DNA of 64,000 nucleotides from Azospirillum sp. B510 (GTDB lineage: Bacteria; Pseudomonadota; Alphaproteobacteria; Azospirillales; Azospirillaceae): assembly GCF_000010725.1 (NCBI RefSeq), contig NC_013855.1, forward strand, positions 62,001 through 126,000, in the 5' to 3' direction. Positions 35,672 to 44,846 of this stretch are shown in pieces. The notes under the pieces were generated by a model. That model ran no database searches, had not been told where the DNA came from, and saw nothing but the letters and a program-made list of their open reading frames with translations. Both the position numbers and the translations under genes were made by a program. Within the stretch, counting starts at the first letter, position 1. Each line of letters starts with the position of its first letter.

Positions 35672-36570
35672 GCCGCTTCCGTCTGTTGCCGGTCCTGCTG
35701 CCGCCCCTGGTGCCGGTTGGCCGGCACGGCGATCTGGGTGCGGTGCATGCGGCGGCGCTGGCTGTCGGGGAAGGGGTCGCGGCGGTGCATGGTCCAGCGG
35801 TTGTCCCACATCACCAGATCGCCGACCCGCCAGCGGTGGTGCCAGGCAAGCTCCGGCCGCACCGCCGTCGCCCAGATCTCGTCCAGCAGGGCCTCGCTCT
35901 CCGGCACGGACAGGCCGGGGATGTGGGCATGGGGACGGCGGCCCAGCAGCAGCGCCCTGGCCCCGGTCACCGGGTGGGTGATGACCAGCGGATGCACGGT
36001 GCCGGGCGAGGTGGCGACGTTGGCCGGCGGGGCGAAGCCCTGGCGCAGGTAGCCGCCGCTGTTGGTGGTGCTGTCATGCTTGATCGACAGCCCCTCCACC
36101 CGTCGCTTCAGCGGTTCGGGCAGGGCGTCATAGGCGGCGAACATGCTGAGGAAGCCGGTATCGCCACCCTCGACCGGCACCTCCAGCGCATAGAGGCTGC
36201 TGGCGTAGGGCGGCGTCTCCAGATAGGTCATGTCGGCGTGCCACACCGACTCTCCCGCCCCAAGCGCGCCGATGGGACGGCCATTCGCCGTGATGTTGGA
36301 GATGACGTAGACCTCTTCGTAGCCCGGCGCGTGCAGCCGCCCGTTTTCGGTGATCGGCGCCTTGTCGAGCGGGCCGAAATGGCCGGAAACGCGGACAAGG
36401 TCGGCGTCGGACAAGGTCTGGTCGCGGAAGACCAGCACCAGATGGCGGTCGAGCGCGTCGGCCAGCACCGATGTCGTGGCGGGGCTGAGCGGCTGTGATA
36501 GGTCGAGGCCGCGCACCTCCGCGCCCAGCGTGGGGGAGACCGGATCGATGGTGAAGCCTGTATCGGTCAT
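35668..36570 (-). CDS. TauD/TfdA-family Fe(II)/2-oxoglutarate dioxygenase
   Basis: The 300-residue dioxygenase has the iron-binding HxD motif in VWHADMTYLETPPYAS and the distal His in TMHRRDPFPDSQ followed by the 2-oxoglutarate-binding Arg in RRMHRTQIAV. The start TIDPVSPTLGAEVRGLDLSQ is typical of TauD. It would hydroxylate a sulfonate (such as taurine) so that sulfite is released. It lies 9 bp after a sulfonate-type binding-protein gene and overlaps the HAD gene. The substrate is inferred; family members also act on sulfate esters and 2,4-D. Confidence 0.85.
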   Translation of the reverse strand: MTDTGFTIDPVSPTLGAEVRGLDLSQPLSPATTSVLADALDRHLVLVFRDQTLSDADLVRVSGHFGPLDKAPITENGRLHAPGYEEVYVISNITANGRPIGALGAGESVWHADMTYLETPPYASSLYALEVPVEGGDTGFLSMFAAYDALPEPLKRRVEGLSIKHDSTTNSGGYLRQGFAPPANVATSPGTVHPLVITHPVTGARALLLGRRPHAHIPGLSVPESEALLDEIWATAVRPELAWHHRWRVGDLVMWDNRWTMHRRDPFPDSQRRRMHRTQIAVPANRHQGRQQDRQQTEAA

Positions 36571-36579
36571 GACGCAACC

Positions 36580-37614
36580 TCAACTGCCGGCGCGGTCGTG
36601 GATGTCGGCGAAGAACAGGTCACGCCAGTCGGCCGGCCTGTTGCGGATGGAGCCGATCCGCGCCATGAAGTCGGTGAAGGTGCCGATGCCGTGCGGGGTG
36701 AGATCGTAGGAGATCTCCGGATGGGCAATCATCGCCGCCACCTCCTCCACGCCCAGCTTGGAATTCTCGATGCGGATGTAGGCGCGGGCGGCCTCCTGCG
36801 GGTCGGCCTTGATCTGCGCCACCGCCTCTTCCAATGCCGTCAGCACCGCCTTGGTCAGCTTGGGGTTGGTGTCGTGGAAGGCGGTGGAGGTCCACAGCGC
36901 GCTGAAGGAGGCCGGGCCGCCCAGCACGTCGTAGCTGCTTAGCACCTTGTGGATCCTGGGATCGCGCAGTTGCTGGTCCTGGAAGGGTGGGCTGGTGAAA
37001 TGGGCGGTGATCTCGGTCTTGCCGGACAGCAGGGCGGCGGTGCCGTCGGGGTGGGCGAGTGAGACGGTCTGGGGATCGAGCTTCGCATGCTGGCCGGGAC
37101 CGAAGGTCCGCTCCGCCGCGATCTGAAGTACGATGGCCTGATAGGAGGCGCGGACCGACGGGACGACGATGCGGTCCTTCTCGGTGAAGTCCCTCAGGCT
37201 CTTCACGTCCGGCCGGTTGGTGTTGAGGTAGGCCGGCTGGGCGTTCAGCGCCGCGAGGCCCCGCAGGTTGGCGTTCCCCTTCGTCTTGTCCCAGGCGATG
37301 ATGAAGGCCGGCACCCCGGCCGCACCGAAATCGGCGTTGCCGGACAGGGTGGCCTCGGTGATCGTCGTCGGGTTGCCGAGTGGGGTGTAGCTGGCCTTGA
37401 CCTCTCCCAGGCCGGCGGCGCGCGCCTGCTTTTCCACCAACCCCTTGTCCTGCATGACATAGAGCGGCAAATAGCCGAGACCGAGATTGCGGGCGAAGCG
37501 GACTTCCGTCGCTTCCGCCTTCGCCGTGACGGGTGCGAAGCCGGCGATCCCGGCTGCTAGGAGCAGCGCCGTGCCCAGCAGGGACCGGCGCAGGAAGGTA
37601 CGGGAACTGGTCAT
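36580..37614 (-). CDS. ABC substrate-binding protein, SsuA/TauA family (paralogue)
   Basis: The ATG at 37614 (MTSSRTFLRRSLLGTALLLA) gives a 344-residue secreted protein, cleaved near TAKAEA. The mature start VRFARNLGLGYLPLYVMQDK closely parallels the 34689 protein, and both end with a similar W-R-D-x-F-F segment. No ATPase or permease is in this operon, so it probably feeds the 33653/32820 transporter. It heads a unit with the TauD-type dioxygenase and HAD hydrolase. Confidence 0.84.
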   Translation of the reverse strand: MTSSRTFLRRSLLGTALLLAAGIAGFAPVTAKAEATEVRFARNLGLGYLPLYVMQDKGLVEKQARAAGLGEVKASYTPLGNPTTITEATLSGNADFGAAGVPAFIIAWDKTKGNANLRGLAALNAQPAYLNTNRPDVKSLRDFTEKDRIVVPSVRASYQAIVLQIAAERTFGPGQHAKLDPQTVSLAHPDGTAALLSGKTEITAHFTSPPFQDQQLRDPRIHKVLSSYDVLGGPASFSALWTSTAFHDTNPKLTKAVLTALEEAVAQIKADPQEAARAYIRIENSKLGVEEVAAMIAHPEISYDLTPHGIGTFTDFMARIGSIRNRPADWRDLFFADIHDRAGS

Positions 37615-37784
37615 GGCGGGTCTCACCGGGGGCATCGGATGATGTGGAAATCGTGGGTGCCGTCGCATTTCAGCTGATCGACTGGTTCAAGGTTCCGGTC
37701 GATGTGGCCCTGCATGGCGGCGCTGGTATCGGTGCCCTGGTAGGGGCGTTTCGGCATGGGAACGCGCTCCGTCAGGGGATTGGG

Positions 37785-39119
37785 TCACGACCAGACATGC
37801 TGGCGGCGGTCATCGATTCGTTTGGCCTTGTGGACGGCACGGGGCAGGGCGCCGGGGGCGAGCAGGGCGACCTCCGCCCCGACGCCGGTCGCAGCCTTCA
37901 ACTGGCGGCGCAGCCGGCCCCGCAGCTCTTCCAGATCGCCGTTGAAGCCCTGGGTGTGTTCCGCCTCGACCGTCAGGCGGTCCAGCTGCTCGACCCGGTC
38001 CAGCACCAGCCGGTATTCGCCGGTCAGCGCCGGGTCCTGTCGCACCACCGCCTCCACGTCGCCGGGGAACAGGTTGACGCCCTTGACGATCAACATGTCG
38101 TCGAGCCGTCCATGCACCCCCTTCAGCCGCAGCGAGGTGCGACCGCAGCGGCAGGGCTCCGTCGTTACCGACACCACGTCGCCGGTGCGGAAACGGATGA
38201 TCGGGCGGGCGCGCTTGCGCAGCGTGGTCAGCACCAGCTCGCCTCGCCCGCCCTCCGGCACCGGTTCCAGGGTTTCCGGATCCAGCACTTCGACCAGGAT
38301 ATGGTCCTCTGCCCAGTGCAGCCCGTCCTTCTCCACGCACATGCCGGCGCAGGAACCGAAGATGTCGGACAGGCCGTAATAGTCATAGACTTCGGCACCC
38401 CACAGCGCCTCGATCCGCTCGCGCGTTTCCGGGATGGAGCCGCCGGGCTCGCCCGCCACGAACAGGCGGCGGACGGCAAGGTCGCGGGCCGGGTCGATGC
38501 CTTCGCGCTGGGCGGTCTCGCCGAGATGCCAGGCATAGGAGGGCGTCGTCCACAGCGCCGTCGCCCTGAACTGGTTCAGCACCGCCAGCAACCGTTCCGA
38601 CGGCAAGGTTCCGGCATGGATGCTGAGCGCGCCCAGCTTCTGCGCCCCCAGCACGCAGGGGCCGCCGACGAACAGCGAGAAGTTCAGCGCATGGGCGTAG
38701 CGGTCGGTCGGACGCAGGCCGCTCGACCAGAACTGCCGCGCCTCATAGTCGATCCAGTCCTCGAAATCCTTGGCGGTGAAGGGCGAGGCGGTCGGCACCC
38801 CGGTCGACCCGCTGGAGGCGGAGATGTAGACGATCTCCCGCTCCGGCACGGCGACCAGATCGCCGAAGGGCGGCACCGCCACCTGGCGGTCGCGGATGGT
38901 CGCCTTGCTCAGGAAGGGGAAGCGCCGCAGATCGTCCAGCGTGCGCAGATCCGCTGGCGACACCCCCCGCGCGTCAAAGGCGGCGCGGTAGTAGGGCGAG
39001 CCTTCGTAGGCGTGCCGCAGATGGTCCTTCAGCAGGTCGAGCTGCAGTTTCCGCCAGTCGGCGCGGCTCTGGGTTTCCAGGCCGGGCTGCCAGTATGCGT
39101 CATGGTCCTGAACCGCCAC
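37785..39119 (-). CDS. PaaK-like phenylacetate-CoA ligase family protein
   Basis: The 444-residue adenylate-forming enzyme has the ATP loop ISASSGSTGVPTASPFTAKD, the motif YDYYGLSDIFGSC and the adenylation motif FRTGDVVSV. The C-terminal domain GRLDDMLIVKGVNLFPGDVE is diagnostic of the PaaK branch. It would activate an aromatic or other carboxylate as a CoA thioester. It stands alone on the minus strand, about 170 bp from the 37614 operon and 490 bp from the LLM gene. A link to aromatic sulfonate breakdown is possible, but no ring-cleavage genes are present. Confidence 0.82.
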   Translation of the reverse strand: MAVQDHDAYWQPGLETQSRADWRKLQLDLLKDHLRHAYEGSPYYRAAFDARGVSPADLRTLDDLRRFPFLSKATIRDRQVAVPPFGDLVAVPEREIVYISASSGSTGVPTASPFTAKDFEDWIDYEARQFWSSGLRPTDRYAHALNFSLFVGGPCVLGAQKLGALSIHAGTLPSERLLAVLNQFRATALWTTPSYAWHLGETAQREGIDPARDLAVRRLFVAGEPGGSIPETRERIEALWGAEVYDYYGLSDIFGSCAGMCVEKDGLHWAEDHILVEVLDPETLEPVPEGGRGELVLTTLRKRARPIIRFRTGDVVSVTTEPCRCGRTSLRLKGVHGRLDDMLIVKGVNLFPGDVEAVVRQDPALTGEYRLVLDRVEQLDRLTVEAEHTQGFNGDLEELRGRLRRQLKAATGVGAEVALLAPGALPRAVHKAKRIDDRRQHVWS

Positions 39120-39608
39120 TTTTTCTTATCCTTCGAGAGTTTGGGGGCGGCTGCCGGCCCGATCAGGCCTGCGCCGCCGGCGAAATGGTCGCGGCTTGCC
39201 GGAGGGGCGGAGCTCCGTCATCACCGCAGCGGTCGAGATCATTCAAACCCCGCATGGAGGAACTCCTTGTCAGGTGGTGGGACCGTGACGTTTCCCATTG
39301 GGTGCCGGAATTTAACGGAATATCGATGTATAAATATTGTATTATCTATAGGAAAATAGGAAAACCTGATGAGGTCAAGTGTCCGCGTCGTGTGGGTCGA
39401 TGTTTTCGGCGGAATTGGTTGCCGCGTCCGGCGTTCGCACATCGGCATCCACACCGCGACGGAGGGGAACGGGGATGAAGCTCATTCCGCCCGGCTTCCT
39501 CTCCGCCGCCTGGTGGTCCATGTCTTGGTCCCCGTTTCCCTGATCGTCGGATAATCCTGGTTGGACCGCTGGGACGGACTCCGTGTCAGCGGGATGCAAG
39601 GATCACCC
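39120..39608. other. 489-bp intergenic region
   Basis: No gene is supported here. It holds the probable promoter of the PaaK-like gene (AT-rich, 39305-39365) with a copy of the shared motif. The remaining sequence up to the stop of the LLM gene at 39609 shows no recognisable feature. Confidence 0.5.
39345..39364 (+). promoter_or_regulatory. candidate shared operator, copy 3
   Basis: TCTATAG followed by GAAAATAGGAAAA, about 226 bp upstream of the PaaK-like start codon. GGAAAA occurs twice in a row, so a tandem half-site is possible. Confidence 0.5.
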
Positions 39609-40928
39609 TCAAACGCGTTCCGTGGCGAAGCGGCTCTTCGGCCGGGCCAGGCCGAAATGGCCGCGCAACGTCGTGCCCTCATACTCCTCGCGGAACAGCC
39701 CGCGCTCGCGCAGGATCGGCACGACCTGATCGGCGAAATCCTCCAGGCCGCCGGGGAAATAGGGCGGCATGACGTTGAAGCCGTCGGCGGCCCCGGTCTC
39801 GAACCACAGCTGCATCTCGTCGGCGATCTCGACCGGGGTGCCGCAGACCAGACGATGGCCGCGCCCGGCGGCGACATGCTGGGCGAGCTGGCGGATGGTC
39901 AGGTTCTCGCGCCGGGCCAGGCCGATCAGCAGGCGCGAGCGGCTTTGCAATTGCTCCGAGGGCGGCAGGTCGGGCAACGGCCCGTCGAGGTCGTAACCCG
40001 ACACGTCGGTGCCCAGCCGTTCGTTGAGCAGGGGCAGGGCATGCGCCGGGTCGGTCCAGCCCTCCAGCGTCGCCAGCTTGTCGCGCGCCTCCTGCGTGGT
40101 GCGCCCGAGCACCGGCAGGAAACCGGGCATGATCGCCAGACTGGCCGGATCGCGGCCCTGGGCGGTCACGCGCGCCTTCAGGCTGGCGTAGAAGCGGCGG
40201 GCGTCCTCGATATTCTCCTGGGCGGTGAACACCACGTCGGCGGTGCGGGCCGCGAGATCCTGGCCGGGGTCGGAGGAGCCCGCCTGCACGATCACCGGAT
40301 GGCCCTGCGGCGGGCGCGGAATGTTCAGCGGTCCCTTCACCGAGAAATATTTCCCGGCATGGTTCAGCACATTCATCCTGGCGGGGTCGGCATAGAGGCC
40401 GCGCTCCTTGTCCTTGGGGAAGGCGCCGTCGTCCCAACTGTCCCACAGCCCCTTGACCACATCGACGAACTCCTCAGCCACGGCGTAGCGTTCGTCATGG
40501 TTGGGATGGACCGCGCCGAAATTGGCCGCGGTCCGCGCGTAGGAGGTCGTCACCACGTTCCAGCCGGCCCGCCCGCCGCTGAGATGGTCGATCGAGGCGA
40601 AGGCGCGGGCGAGGTGGAACGGCTCGCCATAGGTGGTGGAGGCGGTCGCCACCAGCCCGATCCGGCTGGTCGCCATCGCCAGCGCCGCGAGCAGGGTGAG
40701 CGGCTCGAACCGCGCGATCATCGAGGGGTGGGCGTCGGCGCCGCTGGTCAGCCCGTCGGCGAGGAACAGCATGTCGAACTTCGCCCGTTCGGCGATGGCG
40801 GCGATGCGCAGCAGGTGCGGCAGATTCTCCGACCCGGACTCCGCCCCCGGATAGCGCCATCCGGCGACATGATGACCGGCCCCCTGAAGGAACAGGCCCA
40901 GATGAATTTGGCGCTTCGGCAAGGTCAT
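39609..40928 (-). CDS. NtaA/SnaA/DszA-family LLM monooxygenase
   Basis: The ATG at 40928 (MTLPKRQIHLGLFLQGAGHH) gives an intact 439-residue FMNH2-dependent monooxygenase. Typical segments are GWRYPGAESGSENL, GRAGWNVVTTSYARTAANFG, PVIVQAGSSDPGQDLA and FREEYEGTTLRGHFGLARPK. At the site where two paralogues in the window are broken it reads VVFTAQENIEDARRFYASLK. It ends the amino-acid-type ABC operon (45680 to 39609), which suggests that its substrate is imported by that system and then oxygenated at sulfur. Confidence 0.85.
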   Translation of the reverse strand: MTLPKRQIHLGLFLQGAGHHVAGWRYPGAESGSENLPHLLRIAAIAERAKFDMLFLADGLTSGADAHPSMIARFEPLTLLAALAMATSRIGLVATASTTYGEPFHLARAFASIDHLSGGRAGWNVVTTSYARTAANFGAVHPNHDERYAVAEEFVDVVKGLWDSWDDGAFPKDKERGLYADPARMNVLNHAGKYFSVKGPLNIPRPPQGHPVIVQAGSSDPGQDLAARTADVVFTAQENIEDARRFYASLKARVTAQGRDPASLAIMPGFLPVLGRTTQEARDKLATLEGWTDPAHALPLLNERLGTDVSGYDLDGPLPDLPPSEQLQSRSRLLIGLARRENLTIRQLAQHVAAGRGHRLVCGTPVEIADEMQLWFETGAADGFNVMPPYFPGGLEDFADQVVPILRERGLFREEYEGTTLRGHFGLARPKSRFATERV

Positions 40929-41032
40929 GACGCGGTCTTTCTGGATGATGAGCGTTGCGGGATGTCCCCGTGCTCCCCGGCTTTCTTTGTTGCTTGTCTT
41001 GCTCTTGTTGCCCGGCGTCGCCGGGAGGTCGG

Positions 41033-42397
41033 TCACTGCGACCGGCTTTCCCGGCCCAGCGACTCCAGCAGGCCGAGCAGGTCGCTCCGGCTTTCCATCG
41101 CCGCGGTCAGCGCCGGCACCCCGGCCAGATGCGCGGCGCCGTTGGCGGCGTCGGCGAATTTGGCGGCGGGATCCTGGACGCCGCGGATGTGGTCGATCCG
41201 TCGTGACAGGGTGTGTCCATCGTGGAGGTGGATCGTCACTTCGGTGAAGCGGGTGGCGGGATCGTTCGACATGCGCGGCGCCGTCTCGTCATGGCGGCGC
41301 TCGACCCGCGCCGCCAGGGTCCGCACATCGTCGGGCACCGGCACGGCGCCGAAATGGGCCAGCCCGAGATCGCGTCGCAGCAGCGCGGTGGCGATCACAT
41401 ATTCGACGCTGAAGCGTCCGGTGATGCCGTCCTCCGCCGTCCGCACCACCAGGGCGGCGTCGCCGCCGGGCGGGAAGGTGGCGGTCACCCGCAAGATCCG
41501 CTGCGGGTCGATGTCATGATCGGCGATCAGGCCGAGGATGGCCTCGGCGGCGCAGTGGGCGGCGGTGCAGAAGGCGAATTCCTTCAGGATCAGGCCGGGG
41601 CTGACGATCTGCCAGGGCGCTCCCCAACCGTCGAGCACCCGCTCGGGCCGCTCGGCCCCGGCGGCGAAGCAGGAGAAGAAGCCGACCGGCCCGTCGAGGA
41701 AATCGGCGGCCCCGCCGAAGCCGCGTTCGGCCAGCAACGCGGCGGTCAGCCCGGCCCGCGCGGCGAGACCGGCGTGCAGCGGCTTGGCGTCGCTGCCGAA
41801 CTGGAGCCGCAGGCCCGCCGATTGCGTCGCGGCGAGCCCGAGCGCCACGGCGATGCGGCCAACATCCAGCCGCCGCAGCCGGGCGACAGCCGCCGCCGCG
41901 CCGATGGTGCCGAGCGTCGCCGTGGCGTGGAAGCCGATCTCGTAATGGCGGCTGCCCAGCGCCAGCCCGAGCCGGGCCATCGTTTCGACCCCGACGATGT
42001 AGGCGGCGAGGAATTCCTTGGCGTCGGCCTCGCTGCCGGGCGCCGCGGCGAGCAGCGCCGGCAGCAGGACGGTGGAGGGGTGGCCGCGCACGCTGGCATG
42101 GACGTCGTCGAAATCCAACGCGTGGCCGGCATGGCCGTTGGCCAGCGCGGCGGTGAAGCCGTCGGCGCGGCGGCCCCGCCCGATCAGCACCGCGTCGCCG
42201 GGGACGGGCGGCAGCGTGTCGAGCAGGATCGCCAGCGCCGGATCATCGGCTCCGGCGACGGCGCAAGCGAGGAAGTCGAGCAGGCCGGTCCGGGAGGCCG
42301 CGACAGCCTCGGCGGAGGACAGAGGATCCGATGTGGCGATCCGGTCGGCCAGACGCACGGTCAGCGAGGCTGAGGCGGTGGTGATGGGTTGGCTCAT
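41033..42397 (-). CDS. MmgE/PrpD family protein
   Basis: The 454-residue protein has the family landmarks ANGHAGHALDFDDVHASVRG, HPSTVLLPALLAAA and RHYEIGFHATATLGTIGAA. Members include 2-methylcitrate dehydratase and cis-aconitate decarboxylase. It lies between the ABC ATPase gene (7 bp gap) and the LLM monooxygenase gene (104 bp). A dehydratase or decarboxylase step on a small carboxylate derived from the sulfur compound is a plausible inference; the 2-methylcitrate cycle genes are not nearby. Confidence 0.82.
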   Translation of the reverse strand: MSQPITTASASLTVRLADRIATSDPLSSAEAVAASRTGLLDFLACAVAGADDPALAILLDTLPPVPGDAVLIGRGRRADGFTAALANGHAGHALDFDDVHASVRGHPSTVLLPALLAAAPGSEADAKEFLAAYIVGVETMARLGLALGSRHYEIGFHATATLGTIGAAAAVARLRRLDVGRIAVALGLAATQSAGLRLQFGSDAKPLHAGLAARAGLTAALLAERGFGGAADFLDGPVGFFSCFAAGAERPERVLDGWGAPWQIVSPGLILKEFAFCTAAHCAAEAILGLIADHDIDPQRILRVTATFPPGGDAALVVRTAEDGITGRFSVEYVIATALLRRDLGLAHFGAVPVPDDVRTLAARVERRHDETAPRMSNDPATRFTEVTIHLHDGHTLSRRIDHIRGVQDPAAKFADAANGAAHLAGVPALTAAMESRSDLLGLLESLGRESRSQ

Positions 42398-42404
42398 GGT
42401 CGGC

Positions 42405-43220
42405 TCAGTTCCGGCTCGAAGGGGCGGCGGCGTCCTGCGGCGCGGCCTGTCCCAGGCCGGTGATGAAGGCGCGGATGCGGGGATTGGCGCTGTCGCGGAA
42501 GATGGCGGCGGGCGGGCCGCGCTCAACGATGCGGCCGCCTTCGGTGAAGGCGACGACGTCGCTGATCTCCTCGGCGAAGCGCATCTCGTGGGTGACCAGG
42601 ATGGAGGTCATGCCGTCGCGGATCAGATCGCGGATCACCGCCAGCACCTCTCCCACCGTCTCGGGGTCGAGGGCGGAGGTCACCTCGTCGAACAGCACCA
42701 GCTCCGGCCGCATGGCCAGCGCGCGGGCGATGGCGACGCGCTGCTGCTGGCCGCCCGACAATTCGCCGGGAAAGGCGCGCTCCTTGCCGGACAGCCGCAC
42801 CCGCTCCAGCAGGGCGCGGGCCTCGCGTTCCACCTCCTGGCGCGGCCGGCCGAGGATGCGGACCGGGGCGATGGCGATGTTCTCCAGCACGTTCAGATGC
42901 GGGAACAGGTTGAACTGCTGGAAGACGAAGCCGATGCGCTTGCGCAGGTCCAGCCGCTCGGCTTCGCGGTGCAACCGATGGACGGCGGCGCCGGCCACCG
43001 TGATCTCGCCCCGCTGCGGGGTGATCAGCCCGTTGATGCAGCGCAGGATGGTCGATTTTCCCGACCCGGACGGGCCGATGATCGACAGGGCGTCGCCCTT
43101 GTGGACCTCCAGGTCGATGCCGTTCAGCACTCTGGTCGATCCGTAGGACAGATGCACGTCGCGCAGCGACACCAGAACCGGCCGGTCCGGTGGCGCATCG
43201 GAAGGGGTGGGGAGGGTCAT
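42405..43220 (-). CDS. polar amino-acid-type ABC transporter ATPase
   Basis: The 271-residue protein has Walker A GPSGSGKSTILRC, the Q-loop FVFQQFNLFPHLNVLENI, signature LSGGQQQRVAIARALAM and Walker B LVLFDEVTSALDPE. These are typical of GlnQ/HisP-type ATPases. It lies downstream of the two permease genes in the 45680-39609 operon. Confidence 0.9.
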   Translation of the reverse strand: MTLPTPSDAPPDRPVLVSLRDVHLSYGSTRVLNGIDLEVHKGDALSIIGPSGSGKSTILRCINGLITPQRGEITVAGAAVHRLHREAERLDLRKRIGFVFQQFNLFPHLNVLENIAIAPVRILGRPRQEVEREARALLERVRLSGKERAFPGELSGGQQQRVAIARALAMRPELVLFDEVTSALDPETVGEVLAVIRDLIRDGMTSILVTHEMRFAEEISDVVAFTEGGRIVERGPPAAIFRDSANPRIRAFITGLGQAAPQDAAAPSSRN

Positions 43221-43232
43221 CGGGTAAACTCG

Positions 43233-44024
43233 CTAGACGGCGAAGCGGCGTTCCAGCCGCTGGGTCAGCCGGGAAATCGGGTAGCAATAGGCGAAGAAGG
43301 CGACCAGCACCGTCAGATAGACGGCGATGGTGAAGTCGGTCCTGCGCACCGCGGTGCTGGCGTCGGTCGCCGCATGCAGCAATTCCCCCACCCCGACCAG
43401 CGAGGCGAGCGCCGATCCCATCGCGATGGAAGCGTAGAGATTCATCCAGGCCGGCAGGCTGCGGCGCAGTCCTTGCGGCAGAATGATCCAGCGCAGGGTC
43501 TGCAACCGGCCGAAGCCGAGCGAGCCGGCGGCCTCCCATTGCGCGGCCGGGATCGACTGGATGGCGCCGCGCGCGATCTCCGCGATGTGGGCGCTGGCCG
43601 GCACCGCAAGCCCGACCACCGCCTTCAGCCAGTCGGGGAAGGGGACATGCCAGCCGCCGATGGCGATCTCGAAGGGCAGGGCGTAGGTGGTGGCGAAGAT
43701 CAGCACCAGATGCGGCGCGTTGCGGAAGATCTGCACATAGGTGATGGCCGGCAGGCGCAGCAACCGCAGGCTGGATAGTTCCAGCACGCCGAGGATCAGT
43801 CCGATCAGCGTGCCCAGCGCGATGGCGCTGGCGCTGATCAGGACGTTCATCGCGAAGCCCTGGAGCAGATGCGGGCTCCAGTCCAGCAGGGCCAGCGCCG
43901 ATTGCGGGCGCAGCGCGATCCAGGCGGCGGCGACGACGGCGACGCAGAGCGCCACCGGCCGCCCGACCGGATGGGGAAACGGGATCGCGGGGAGGGTGGC
44001 GGCGGCGATTCTGACGGCGGTCAT
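43233..44024 (-). CDS. polar amino-acid-type ABC transporter permease
   Basis: The ATG at 44024 (MTAVRIAAATLPAIPFPHPV) gives 263 residues with five predicted spans. The HisM/GlnP-type loop is EIARGAIQSIPAAQWEAAGS LGF, with YVQIFRNAPHLVLIF upstream of it. It pairs with the permease gene that ends 3 bp upstream. The N terminus is longer than usual. Confidence 0.87.
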   Translation of the reverse strand: MTAVRIAAATLPAIPFPHPVGRPVALCVAVVAAAWIALRPQSALALLDWSPHLLQGFAMNVLISASAIALGTLIGLILGVLELSSLRLLRLPAITYVQIFRNAPHLVLIFATTYALPFEIAIGGWHVPFPDWLKAVVGLAVPASAHIAEIARGAIQSIPAAQWEAAGSLGFGRLQTLRWIILPQGLRRSLPAWMNLYASIAMGSALASLVGVGELLHAATDASTAVRRTDFTIAVYLTVLVAFFAYCYPISRLTQRLERRFAV

Positions 44025-44026
44025 CG

Positions 44027-44815
44027 TCACAGCCCCAGTCCGGCCGGGCCGAGGCCGGGGGTGCGCAGCCGCCGTTCCAGCCAGAACCCGACCTGCGACA
44101 GGGCGAGGTTGATGGCGCTGAAGAACAGCAGCAGCACGATCATCAGTTCGACCACGATGTCGCGCTGGGTCCAGATCATGATCGAGGCATAGGTGATCTC
44201 GCCGACCGCGACAGCCGAGGCGACGGTGGTCAGCTTCACGATGTTGACCAGATTGTTGAAGATGGCCGGCAGGGCGATGCGCAGGGCCATTGGCAGCTCG
44301 ACCCAACGCAAAATCTCCAGCCGGCCGAATCCGAGGGAGCGGGCGGCCTCGCGCATGGTGTCGGGCACCGCCTCGATCCCGGCGCGCAGGGCTTCGGCGT
44401 GATAGGCGGCGCCATGCAGGCCGACCACCGTCACCACCCAGAAGAAGGCGCCGAACGGATTGCGCCCGGCCCCGCCCAGAGCGTCGCTGATCAGCATGTT
44501 CAGCCCGAGGAAGGCGCAGACCAGCTGGACCAGCGTCGGCGTGTTGCGCGTCAGCTCGACGAACAGGCGGGCGGGCAGCGACAGCAGCCTGCTCTTCGCG
44601 GTCAGGCAGCCGGCGAGCAGGATTCCACCCGCCAGGCTGACCGGGATGGTGACGGCGATCAGCACCAGCGTGGTGCGGAAGCCCTCCAGCCACATGTCGC
44701 GCTCATAGGCGCTTTTCAGGAAGCTGAAATTGAGGCCATAGCCCTTGGCGAAGGCGATGACCCCATCCAACGTCAAAGGGGCCAGCGTGATATGGGCCAG
44801 CAACGTGTCGGCCAT
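44027..44815 (-). CDS. polar amino-acid-type ABC transporter permease
   Basis: The 262-residue membrane protein has five predicted spans with FVELTRNTPTLVQLVCAFLG and the EAA loop AEALRAGIEAVPDTMREAAR, followed by SLGFGRLEILRWVELP. It is the first permease of the operon, 31 bp after the binding-protein gene, and forms a heterodimer with the 44024 product. Confidence 0.87.
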   Translation of the reverse strand: MADTLLAHITLAPLTLDGVIAFAKGYGLNFSFLKSAYERDMWLEGFRTTLVLIAVTIPVSLAGGILLAGCLTAKSRLLSLPARLFVELTRNTPTLVQLVCAFLGLNMLISDALGGAGRNPFGAFFWVVTVVGLHGAAYHAEALRAGIEAVPDTMREAARSLGFGRLEILRWVELPMALRIALPAIFNNLVNIVKLTTVASAVAVGEITYASIMIWTQRDIVVELMIVLLLFFSAINLALSQVGFWLERRLRTPGLGPAGLGL

Positions 44816-44846
44816 GGCGGGTTTCTCCCGGTCCGTGCTTTCGGCC

